NCBI GenBank assembly: GCA_002773975.1
Contig: PEZR01000074.1
Span: 460 to 19,587 of the forward strand
Length of the DNA: 19,128 bases
Source of the DNA: Bdellovibrio sp. CG10_big_fil_rev_8_21_14_0_10_47_8
Lineage (GTDB): Bacteria; Bdellovibrionota; Bdellovibrionia; Bdellovibrionales; Bdellovibrionaceae
Direction: 5' to 3'
In this document: positions 13,172-19,128 of the stretch, piece after piece
How the letters are laid out: each line of letters opens with the position of its first letter
Position numbering within the stretch: position 1 is the stretch's first letter
The notes under the pieces: model-generated
Databases searched by the model: none
Told to the model about the DNA's origin: nothing
The model's input: only the letters and a program-made list of their open reading frames with translations
Translations under genes and position numbers: made by a program

Positions 13172-13197
13172 CTTGCTTGAGTTTTGCGGAGAGCAAG
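13172..13197 (+). promoter_or_regulatory. Small hairpin just upstream of the lipid-kinase-like gene
   Basis: CTTGCT (13172-13177) can pair with AGCAAG (13192-13197) around a 14-base loop. The stem ends immediately before the AGGAAGGGA ribosome-binding site at about 13200, so it could modulate access to it. The stem is short and the case is weak. Confidence 0.25.
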
Positions 13198-13210
13198 ATA
13201 GGAAGGGACC

Positions 13211-13870
13211 ATGGAAAGAGTGTTGGAAGCCGTGGAATTTAGACAACGTTCAGATATTCATTGGGCCCGCAAATTGTGGCATATGACAGGAGTCTCTCTG
13301 ATGGCGGGCCTGTATGCCTGGCTGCCGGAGCAGTGGAGTTTGGCTTTGATCGCGATTGCCTGGTTGGCTTTTGTTCCGGTGGACTTTGTCCGACTCAGGG
13401 TTTCAGCCTTGAATAAAGCACTTCTATCGCTTTTTCGCCCGATCATGCGCGAGAGCGAGATCCACAGGCTGGCCGGCACGACTTATCTCCTGACCGGAAC
13501 CTTGCTGGTGATCCTTATTTTCCCAAGTCCCATTGCTCTGTTAACGCTGTTGTTTTTAGCTTTTGCGGACCCTATTGCCAGCTACTTTGGCATTCGATTT
13601 GGCAAAGATAAAATTTTGGGTGAAAAGTCCCTGCAGGGAAGTTTGGCGGCGTTTGTCGTCTGCGCTTTGTTAACTTTTGTTTATCTCAGGTACCATGCGG
13701 TGATGGTGGATCGTTTGTTTGTCGTCAGTATTCTAGCAGGTCTTGCTGGAGCCTTGGCTGAGCTGATTCCGGTGGGAAAGCTGGATGATAATTTAACTCT
13801 GCCGATCCTCAGCGGAGGCGCTCTGTGGATTTTGTTTTCTTTATTTGGTGTTTTTTCTGCTTATGTCTAA
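13211..13870 (+). CDS. Dolichol kinase/phosphatidate cytidylyltransferase-family membrane protein
   Basis: A 219-residue polytopic protein (about six hydrophobic segments) of the SEC59/VTE5/DGK1 group, membrane enzymes that use CTP to phosphorylate lipid alcohols such as dolichol, phytol or diacylglycerol. Signatures: HWARKLWHMTG (17-27, RKxxH), FADPIASYFGIRFGKDKI (118-135) with DP at 120-121, EKSLQGSLAAF (138-148), and LIPVGKLDDNLTLPILSGG (185-203) with the DDN. Bacterial members are often annotated only as phosphatidate cytidylyltransferase; the motifs fit the CTP-dependent lipid kinase group better than CdsA. AGGAAGGGA precedes the ATG. The pssA gene follows, so a role in making or salvaging phospholipid precursors (for example diacylglycerol to phosphatidate) is plausible. 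Confidence 0.82.
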   Translation: MERVLEAVEFRQRSDIHWARKLWHMTGVSLMAGLYAWLPEQWSLALIAIAWLAFVPVDFVRLRVSALNKALLSLFRPIMRESEIHRLAGTTYLLTGTLLVILIFPSPIALLTLLFLAFADPIASYFGIRFGKDKILGEKSLQGSLAAFVVCALLTFVYLRYHAVMVDRLFVVSILAGLAGALAELIPVGKLDDNLTLPILSGGALWILFSLFGVFSAYV

Positions 13871-13909
13871 AAATTTCCTCTCTCTTTGCCGAAAGAAGTG
13901 ACCCACTCT

Positions 13910-14755
13910 ATGAATGAAAATCCTGAGAAGCAAAAACGATTGGCAATGCATATTTATGTCCTTCCTAACTTGGTAACCACAGGAAATATTTTTTTTGGAT
14001 TTTATGCCATCATCCATGCGGTCAAAGGTGACTATATCAAAGCGGCCTATGCCATCGTTGCGGCGGCCATTTTCGATCTGATGGATGGTCGGCTGGCGCG
14101 CCTGACTCGCTCCACCTCAAAATTTGGCGCGGAATATGATTCCCTCTGTGATTTGGTGAGTTTTGGATTGGCTCCAGCAATTTTGCTTTTTATGTGGGCC
14201 TTGCAACCCTTTGGTCGACTGGGTTGGCTGGCTTGTTTTCTTTATGCGACCTGTGGCGCTTTGAGGTTGGCTCGTTTTAATGTTCAGGCCAATGTCGTCG
14301 AGAAGGCTTATTTTCAGGGGCTACCGATTCCGATGGCGGCTGGAATTGTAGCTTCGTCGGTTTTGGCTTTCCAAGATCTTCAGTTCGAAGCCAATGGAAA
14401 TATAGGACTGTTGGCAATGACTTATTTGTTGGCCATTGTCATGGTTAGCACCTTTCGTTACCGAAGTTTTAAAGATTTGGATTTGAAAGAACGGCTGCCA
14501 TTTCGTTTTCTGATTTTCGGAGTGTGCATTATTGCCATCGTGGCTTACCGGCCTGAGGTGAATCTTTTTATTCTCTTTTTAACCTATGCCATTTTGGGTG
14601 CGGTATTTGGCATTTTGAATTTTGGTAAGAACAAACGTATTCGTCCGAATGTTTATATGCCTCAAAATGTGACCAATGATCATGACTTGGTCGAAGAAGA
14701 GGACGAGGAAGATTCGGAGTCAAAAGCAGAGGCGACCAGTGAGTCCAAAAAATAA
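13910..14755 (+). CDS. pssA: CDP-diacylglycerol-serine O-phosphatidyltransferase
   Basis: A 281-residue integral membrane enzyme making phosphatidylserine from CDP-diacylglycerol and serine, the precursor of phosphatidylethanolamine. The CDP-alcohol phosphotransferase motif is complete: D56, D59-G60, A63-R64, G73, D77 and D81 in DLMDGRLARLTRSTSKFGAE and the residues that follow. HIYVLPNLVTTGNIFFGFYA before it and ALRLARFN with GLPIPMAAG after it are typical of subclass II (membrane-bound) PssA. Several hydrophobic helices follow and the C terminus ends in an acidic tail (EEEDEEDSES). I prefer the ATG at 13910, with GAAGTGA upstream, over an in-frame TTG at 13886 that lacks a ribosome-binding site. 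asd overlaps its 3' end by 17 bases. Confidence 0.92.
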   Translation: MNENPEKQKRLAMHIYVLPNLVTTGNIFFGFYAIIHAVKGDYIKAAYAIVAAAIFDLMDGRLARLTRSTSKFGAEYDSLCDLVSFGLAPAILLFMWALQPFGRLGWLACFLYATCGALRLARFNVQANVVEKAYFQGLPIPMAAGIVASSVLAFQDLQFEANGNIGLLAMTYLLAIVMVSTFRYRSFKDLDLKERLPFRFLIFGVCIIAIVAYRPEVNLFILFLTYAILGAVFGILNFGKNKRIRPNVYMPQNVTNDHDLVEEEDEEDSESKAEATSESKK

Positions 14756-15752
14756 ACCCCTAAAAATTGGTGTTGTTGGCGCGACCGGCATGGTCGGCAA
14801 AAGTTTTATGGAGACCTTGGAACAAAAAAAATTTCCAGTGGCTGACCTCAGACCCTTTGCCAGCGATGCCTCCGTTGGAAAGAGCATTCGCCTGCTGGGA
14901 AAAGATTATGCCGTTCAGGGATTAAAGCCCGGGTGCTTCGATGGTTTAGATCTGGTTTTTTTCTCTTCGGGAGACGACATCAGTCGTGAGTGGGCGCCTT
15001 TGGCGGCCAAAGCTGGGGCTTGGGCCATCGATAACTCGGCGGCATTCCGAATGGATCCAAAAATTCATTTGGTCGTGCCGGAGGTCAATGGTGATCTGTT
15101 AAAGTCTGAAAAGACTCCGCAGATCATTGCCAATCCAAACTGTTCAACCATTCAGCTAGTGGTGGCTTTAAAACCCTTGCATGACAAATACGCTGTGACC
15201 GATGTGCGTGTGGCTTCTTATCAGGCGGTCAGCGGTGCTGGCCAGGCTGGTTACGACGAGCTTTTATCTCAGACCAAGGGCTATGACACAAATCCACAGC
15301 CAACACCGAGCACGTTCTCGCAGCCAATTGTTTACAATTGCATTCCCGAGATCGGGTCTTTTGATGATTCGGGCTACACCAGCGAAGAGATGAAAATCAT
15401 GAATGAAACCCGCAAAATCATGCGGGCTCCGAAAATGCGAGTTTCAGCTTTTACAGTGCGAGTGCCGGTTTTGAACGCCCATGCCGAGGCCGTATGGGTG
15501 ACTTTGGATCGAGAGGTCTCTAGAGATCAATTGATCGAAACGCTGCAATTTGGTCAGGGTCTTTGTGTTGAGCAAAATGTGCGCAAGTATCCCACTCAAA
15601 AGCAGGTTTCAGGGCAGGACCCAGTTCATGTCGGAAGAATTCACCAAGATCAAAACGATCCAAAAACTTGGCTGATGTGGGTGGTCTCTGACAATATTCG
15701 CAAGGGTGCAGCCCTCAACGGGCTGCAGATCGCTGAAGCCTTGTACTCTTGA
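14739..15752 (+). CDS. asd: Aspartate-semialdehyde dehydrogenase
   Basis: A 337-residue enzyme that reduces 4-aspartyl phosphate to aspartate semialdehyde with NADPH, the branch step to lysine/diaminopimelate, threonine and methionine. Signatures: KIGVVGATGMVG (residues 9-20) for NADPH, NPNCSTIQ with the nucleophile C135, SYQAVSGAGQAG at 160-171, and FTVRVPVLNAHAEAV with R240 and catalytic His247. Near the end comes NIRKGAALNG, also conserved. I chose the GTG at 14739, six bases after AGAGG, because the upstream extension to 14676 is basic sequence read out of frame from the pssA tail. The start overlaps pssA by 17 bases, giving translational coupling. A strong terminator begins within the stop codon. 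Confidence 0.95.
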   Translation: MSPKNKPLKIGVVGATGMVGKSFMETLEQKKFPVADLRPFASDASVGKSIRLLGKDYAVQGLKPGCFDGLDLVFFSSGDDISREWAPLAAKAGAWAIDNSAAFRMDPKIHLVVPEVNGDLLKSEKTPQIIANPNCSTIQLVVALKPLHDKYAVTDVRVASYQAVSGAGQAGYDELLSQTKGYDTNPQPTPSTFSQPIVYNCIPEIGSFDDSGYTSEEMKIMNETRKIMRAPKMRVSAFTVRVPVLNAHAEAVWVTLDREVSRDQLIETLQFGQGLCVEQNVRKYPTQKQVSGQDPVHVGRIHQDQNDPKTWLMWVVSDNIRKGAALNGLQIAEALYS

Positions 15753-15789
15753 AATAAAAAAGCCTCTGAATCAGAGGCTTTTTTATTTC
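15751..15789. terminator. Strong bidirectional intrinsic terminator
   Basis: Bases 15751-15769 are a perfect inverted copy of 15771-15789 with a single base between. The folded hairpin is a GCCTCTG/CAGAGGC core with an AAT loop, flanked by A-runs on one side and T-runs (TTTTTT) on the other. It reads as an intrinsic terminator in both directions, ending asd from the left and the small exported gene from the right. The asd stop codon (15750-15752) shares two bases with its left edge. Confidence 0.93.
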
Positions 15790-15811
15790 ATTGAATATGT
15801 CGCAACCGCTA

Positions 15812-16147
15812 TTACTGACGGCCACCAGCTTCGATGGCTTCAGCAGACTCGAAACCACAACTTGAATCCAGCTTCACGTTAATCGTAAAGTCAGCGACGT
15901 TGATTGAAGCAAGGTAGGAATACTGAATGCTCTTTAGGCTTCCGTCTTGGTTCAGCGTCTGTTCAGGACGTCCCTGGATATTTTCAACGCGGGCTCCGTG
16001 TTTTCCGGCCCAAGCGGCTTTCCCTTTTTGAGCGATAACAAATTTTGCAACCGTCAAAGCCTCTTGTTCACAGGGAATATCAGCATGGGCGGACACAGAG
16101 GCAAGGACCAGGGCAACAGCGGCGATTTTTGAGAAAAAGGGCTTCAT
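15812..16147 (-). CDS. Small secreted protein of unknown function
   Basis: A 111-residue exported protein. The signal peptide is clear: basic MKPFFSK, hydrophobic core to about 18, cleavage near AHA at 20-22. The mature part is about 89 residues with two cysteines (C26 near the start and C97 in LDSSCGF), well placed for one disulfide that would tie the two ends. The core reads as alternating strands (SIQYSYLASINVADFTINVK), so a small beta-rich periplasmic domain is likely. A strong AGGAGA ribosome-binding site lies about 7 bases before the ATG, suggesting good expression. No family recognised. It uses the shared bidirectional terminator and diverges from the coiled-coil gene across a 230-bp gap. 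Confidence 0.8.
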   Translation of the reverse strand: MKPFFSKIAAVALVLASVSAHADIPCEQEALTVAKFVIAQKGKAAWAGKHGARVENIQGRPEQTLNQDGSLKSIQYSYLASINVADFTINVKLDSSCGFESAEAIEAGGRQ

Positions 16148-16211
16148 AAGATTTCTCCTTTCAAGAAGAAATGGGCGGTAAGGTTAAGCACACAGGGGAT
16201 CAAGCAAAAGC

Positions 16212-16239
16212 AGAGCCATCGGATATTCGAATTGGCTCT
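16212..16239. repeat. Hairpin in the 230-bp divergent gap
   Basis: AGAGCCA (16212-16218) pairs with TGGCTCT (16233-16239) as a 7-bp stem, and the 14-base loop ends in the palindrome ATTCGAAT (16225-16232). A further pair, TCTCGA (16248-16253) and TCGAGA (16277-16282), lies alongside. These could be regulatory, but no -35/-10 pair is clear in the gap; TTGACA at 16326-16331 has no suitable -10 at 17 bases. Confidence 0.3.
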
Positions 16240-16377
16240 TCGTGCGCTCTCGAACCTGCAGCGTTTTGAGAGGGAATCGAGACCAAATTCGTCACTTGTT
16301 TTGGTGCTTTTTCATGTCGAAAGTTTTGACAGCGGGAAAAATTTTGTTCCTCGGTGGATCAGGAGTATAACTGACCC

Positions 16378-17145
16378 ATGATTCGTCGGGCGTGGGTAAT
16401 CTCTCTTTTAATGACCGCAATGCTAAGCTCTTTTTTTCTTGAAGAAGCCAGGGCGGAGGACGCATCCGTTTTGCCTCTTCCTCAGAAAGTAGCCCCTGTT
16501 CTTGAAAAACCAGAGGCTGAGTCTCGGGGATATGTGCCGGCGGAAACCCCAATGGAAGCAGTCGCTGAAGAAGCGGCTTTTCAGCAAAATCCGCTGCCAA
16601 ACTCAAAACCCATGGCCGGCCAATTGATGAACGAAAATATTCAGACCGTTTCATCAGAGCAGGATACGCTGGTTTTTGTCGATGAGTGCCAGAACTTAGC
16701 TGGGATTGAGAGTGAATACCAAGGGCTGAGTCAGCGCTATAAAGAGCTGCGACAAGGTCAGCGGACTCAATACGATGGCTATTATTCCACGTTTAACCAG
16801 ATGACTGAGATTTTATTTCAAGCGGCTCGATCCAAGGAAGAAGAAACCCAAAAGATTGCAGAAAGTCGAGATCGGCTGCAACAGGCTGTTGAAAATTTCA
16901 ATCAAGACCGCAGTGGGGAAAACACCCAGCTGTTGAAGCAAAACTATATGGAGCTCACCACCCGTTTGTATAACTCGTCTTTAGAGGCTCAGAAGGCCGT
17001 CGAGAAAATGAGAGCTCAGATCAGCGATGTTGAAAGTTCGCGTGGAGCCTATGAAAATTCAAAACTCGAACTGGAGTCATTGGACCAACAAAAGCTTTCT
17101 TTGGAAGCCAAACTGATTTCTCTGAAAATTCGCTGTCAGAGATAA
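16378..17145 (+). CDS. Exported coiled-coil protein of unknown function
   Basis: A 255-residue exported protein. Signal peptide: MIRR, a hydrophobic core at about 6-21 and a probable cleavage after EARA near residue 26. The next 75 residues are proline/glutamate-rich and probably disordered. From about 104 to the end it is a helical coiled-coil region rich in Gln, Glu and Lys (ESEYQGLSQRYKELRQGQR; ARSKEEETQKIAESRDRLQ; SLEAQKAVEKMRAQISDVES). Single cysteines, C104 in VDECQNL and C253 in KIRCQR, bracket the helical region and could close a hairpin by a disulfide. An AGGAG lies about 12 bases upstream of the ATG. No family recognised; an envelope-spanning or scaffold role is only a guess. Confidence 0.8.
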   Translation: MIRRAWVISLLMTAMLSSFFLEEARAEDASVLPLPQKVAPVLEKPEAESRGYVPAETPMEAVAEEAAFQQNPLPNSKPMAGQLMNENIQTVSSEQDTLVFVDECQNLAGIESEYQGLSQRYKELRQGQRTQYDGYYSTFNQMTEILFQAARSKEEETQKIAESRDRLQQAVENFNQDRSGENTQLLKQNYMELTTRLYNSSLEAQKAVEKMRAQISDVESSRGAYENSKLELESLDQQKLSLEAKLISLKIRCQR

Positions 17146-17250
17146 AATCAATCTGATCTTAACTAAAATCTAAACAACACACCGCAAGCTTTTTTGTTCG
17201 AGGAATCCAGTCCTTGACTCAAAACCCGGGCCCCGACAAAGTTTGATGGA

Positions 17251-18249
17251 ATGAAAATTTCTGTGGCCTTTCTCTTGCTGGCATTTTTTTGTCTTTGCGG
17301 CTGTACCGCTAAAGATGAAAGGCCTGTGGTGTGGATTTATACCTCCTTGTACAAAGACACGATCGCCGAGATTCAACCCCTGTTGAACAAGGCTTTTCCG
17401 AACTTCCGAGTTCAATTTTTTCAGGCTGGTTCCGAGGAAGTTTCCGCCAAAGTCAGCGCCGAGGAGCTCGCGGGAGGGACTCGGGCCGACGTTCTGATTT
17501 TTTCGGATCGCTTTTGGTTCGAGGAGATGGCGGGCTTGAAGCGTCTGCATGCCTATGCTCCAAAAAACACGGAGAAGGTCGATGATATGTTTAAAAACAA
17601 AGATTCATTCTACACCGTGGTCAGTCTGCCGGTGATGGTGATGATTTATAACACCGAGGCCATGACAGCCGATCAGGCTCCGAAAACTTTCAAAGAAATG
17701 GCTCTACCCAAGTGGAAAGGTCAATTTGCGACCGGCAGTCCACTGGCCAGTGGAACCAATTTTACCACCGTGGCCTTTTTGCAAAAGGCTTATGGCTGGT
17801 CGTATTTTGAAGGACTTCGACACAATGACACCATCGCTGAAGGGGGGAATAGTTCTGTTTTGCGGAGAGTTCAGACGAAAGAGCGCCCCGTGGGTTGGAT
17901 TTTGTTGGAGAACATTTTGCGGCTGCCACCCGAACAAAAAAAGATTCAGATCATTTATCCCGGTGACGGCGTTGTTTTGCAGACCAATGTGTTGGGAATT
18001 ATCAAAAAAAAGGGTGAAATGAAAAATGCCGAGGCCGTGGCAGATTGGTTTTTCAGTCCCGAGGGTCAGGTGGTCCTGACACATTCGTATATGTACCCAA
18101 CCGTACCGGGGGTCCCTGCTCCGCAGCGAGCTCCACCATTGGCCGATATTTTAAAAAAAGCGCAAAAGTGGACACCTCAATTTGTCCAAGAAATTTTGAA
18201 GGATCGCGAGGACATCAAAGAAGAATTTGCACGGATCATGTTGCAGTGA
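17251..18249 (+). CDS. ABC-transporter substrate-binding lipoprotein, Fe(III)-type
   Basis: A 332-residue periplasmic binding protein of the FbpA/AfuA-like group of extracellular solute-binding proteins. Lipobox LCGC with the lipidated cysteine at 18. The mature protein starts with a typical first strand (VVWIYTSLYKD) and continues with AGSEEVSAKVSAEELAGGTR then ADVLIFSD, the hinge region SLPVMVMIYNTEA, PKTFKEMALPKWKGQFATGS, GWILLENIL, and a C-terminal WFFSPEGQVVL followed by SYMYPTVPGVP. These fit iron or small-anion binding proteins; the ligand cannot be fixed from sequence. The upstream ribosome-binding sequence is weak (GATGGA). The permease gene begins 10 bases after its stop, so this is the start of an importer operon. 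Confidence 0.88.
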   Translation: MKISVAFLLLAFFCLCGCTAKDERPVVWIYTSLYKDTIAEIQPLLNKAFPNFRVQFFQAGSEEVSAKVSAEELAGGTRADVLIFSDRFWFEEMAGLKRLHAYAPKNTEKVDDMFKNKDSFYTVVSLPVMVMIYNTEAMTADQAPKTFKEMALPKWKGQFATGSPLASGTNFTTVAFLQKAYGWSYFEGLRHNDTIAEGGNSSVLRRVQTKERPVGWILLENILRLPPEQKKIQIIYPGDGVVLQTNVLGIIKKKGEMKNAEAVADWFFSPEGQVVLTHSYMYPTVPGVPAPQRAPPLADILKKAQKWTPQFVQEILKDREDIKEEFARIMLQ

Positions 18250-18259
18250 TGGAGCAAGG

Positions 18260-19128
18260 ATGAATCGGTTTCAACAAAAATGCCGGCAGCTGTTGAGTGG
18301 GCAAAGTATTATTTTAGTTCTAGCGGCAGTCCTTCTTTTTGCTTTGTGCGTAGTTCCTTTTATCGAGCTATTTTTGAAAATTATTTTCTCTGGGGTGGAT
18401 GGGGAATTTTCTCTTGAGCCTTATCGCCATGCCTTTGCTCGGCATTCGGCACTGATTGCTGTTGGAAATACATTGGTGTTGAGTACCTTAGTCACTCTTT
18501 TGAGTCTGATTTTGGCGGTGCCCTTGGCCTGGCTGTTGTCTAGAACGGATCTTTTAGGGGCAAAACGATGGAGATCTTGGCTTTCGATTCCATTTGCGAT
18601 TCCGCCCTTTATCGGTGCAATTGCTTGGATTTTTTTGGCCAATCCCAGCACCGGTTTATTGAACAAAATTTTTGGTGGGTCTTTTTTTAATATTTATTCG
18701 TTTTCCGGCCTGGTCTTTGTTGAGTCGAGTTTTCTTTACGCATTTGTGTTGATGACCGCTTTGTCATCCTTTGACCGTATTGATTCGAGCCTTGAAGAAG
18801 CCGCTCGATTGTCGGGGGCTCCGCCTTGGCGGGTTTTTTGCGACGTCAGTCTGCCATTGCTGCGTCCCGCTCTGTCGGGGGCTGCGCTCTTGGTGTTTTT
18901 GGCGACGGCGGCAAGCTTCGGAGTGCCGGCTTTGATTGGAAGTCCAGCGCGGATTTATTTGATGACCACGCAAATCTATATGTTTCAAAAGATGGGCTCG
19001 ATTTCAGGACTTTTGCGCGCGGGGGCCTTGTCGACTTGTTTGATGGCGGTGGCTTTTGTGGTTTTGACTTTGGTGCAATATCTGACGCGCAAACAGTCCT
19101 TGCAGACCGTGGGCGGAAAAACAGCAAG
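18260..19128 (+). CDS. ABC-transporter permease, 3' end beyond window
   Basis: At least 289 codons, open to the window end. It is a binding-protein-dependent transport permease: hydrophobic helices at about 17-40, 68-95, 109-127, 147-168, 204-222 and 255-275. The EAA cytoplasmic loop reads EEAARLSGAPPWRVFCDVSL then PLLRP (about 186-210), the site that docks the ATPase. GGAG lies 5 bases before the ATG at 18260, 10 bases after the stop of the binding protein. Fe(III) importers of this type often carry a second copy of the same permease module in one chain (about 540 residues), so the rest of the gene and the ATPase are probably beyond the window. The substrate is inferred from its neighbour. 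Confidence 0.88.
   Translation, partial: MNRFQQKCRQLLSGQSIILVLAAVLLFALCVVPFIELFLKIIFSGVDGEFSLEPYRHAFARHSALIAVGNTLVLSTLVTLLSLILAVPLAWLLSRTDLLGAKRWRSWLSIPFAIPPFIGAIAWIFLANPSTGLLNKIFGGSFFNIYSFSGLVFVESSFLYAFVLMTALSSFDRIDSSLEEAARLSGAPPWRVFCDVSLPLLRPALSGAALLVFLATAASFGVPALIGSPARIYLMTTQIYMFQKMGSISGLLRAGALSTCLMAVAFVVLTLVQYLTRKQSLQTVGGKTA

Noticed and set aside
14676..14738. An upstream ATG extension of asd by 21 codons
   Set aside because: The extra residues are highly basic, being the pssA acidic tail read in another frame; the GTG at 14739 has a well placed ribosome-binding site and gives the normal length.
16326..16354. TTGACA as a -35 box before the coiled-coil gene
   Set aside because: No TATAAT-like sequence occurs 16-18 bases downstream (TCCTCG at the expected place).
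16292..16654. A 120-codon minus-strand open frame over the start of the coiled-coil gene
   Set aside because: The plus-strand gene has a clear signal peptide and coiled coil; the antisense product is proline/leucine-rich without domains.
17212..17240. TTGACT as a -35 box before the substrate-binding protein
   Set aside because: The sequence at the expected -10 distance is GC-rich and then CAAAGT, not a credible -10.
1..19128. CRISPR arrays, tRNA genes, insertion sequences or prophage genes
   Set aside because: I saw no regularly spaced repeats, no tRNA-like cloverleaf, no transposase or integrase motif and no flanking target duplications.

Overview
The window reads as ordinary chromosome of a Gram-negative, probably Bdellovibrionota-like (predatory deltaproteobacterial-type) bacterium. 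This is inferred from lipoprotein and Sec signals, envelope energy-transducing proteins, moderate GC, dense short-gap operons and a Tad/type II secretion-like gene coupled to several FHA proteins. No rRNA, tRNA, CRISPR, transposase or phage gene was seen, so the taxonomic call is an inference.

Layout. (1) 1-1858, minus strand: maf, then an Mpo1/DUF962-family membrane protein, then a YggS-type PLP protein, tightly packed. After a 148-bp gap comes the start of proC, which runs off the window. (2) 1901-8455, plus strand: a six-gene operon in which every junction overlaps by 1 to 23 bp. Its order is tadC-like, DUF192, FHA sensor with two membrane segments, FHA-TM-TPR, double FHA-TM-TPR/coiled coil, and a degenerate PP2C-like protein. 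This is the most unusual part of the window. It looks like a phosphothreonine-reading (FHA) envelope module attached to a Tad-type inner-membrane platform. No kinase is present, and the only phosphatase-like protein appears catalytically dead. (3) 8467-10335, minus strand: a large lipoprotein with a sulfatase fold whose metal and nucleophile motifs are eroded. (4) 10400-12102, plus strand: a TolQ/ExbB-TolR/ExbD proton-channel pair behind a clear sigma70-like promoter, then a membrane-anchored protein with an Ig-like segment. (5) 12125-12964, minus strand: an exported protein of unknown function.

(6) 13211-15752, plus strand: a dolichol kinase/phosphatidate cytidylyltransferase-family membrane protein, phosphatidylserine synthase (pssA) and aspartate-semialdehyde dehydrogenase (asd). 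The last two overlap, and the operon ends at a strong terminator that also serves the convergent gene. (7) 15812-17145: two divergent small exported proteins of unknown function. (8) 17251 to the window end, plus strand: a lipoprotein substrate-binding protein of the Fe(III)/small-ligand type and the first part of its ABC permease.

How the genes fit together. Regions 1 and 6 are housekeeping (proline synthesis and PLP homeostasis, nucleotide sanitation, phospholipid head groups, the aspartate pathway). Regions 2 to 4 are envelope machinery. In region 2 the cytoplasmic FHA domains could read threonine phosphorylation made by a kinase encoded elsewhere and pass it across the inner membrane to periplasmic TPR or sensor domains next to a TadC-type platform. 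That model is inference; the domain order and operon structure are directly visible.
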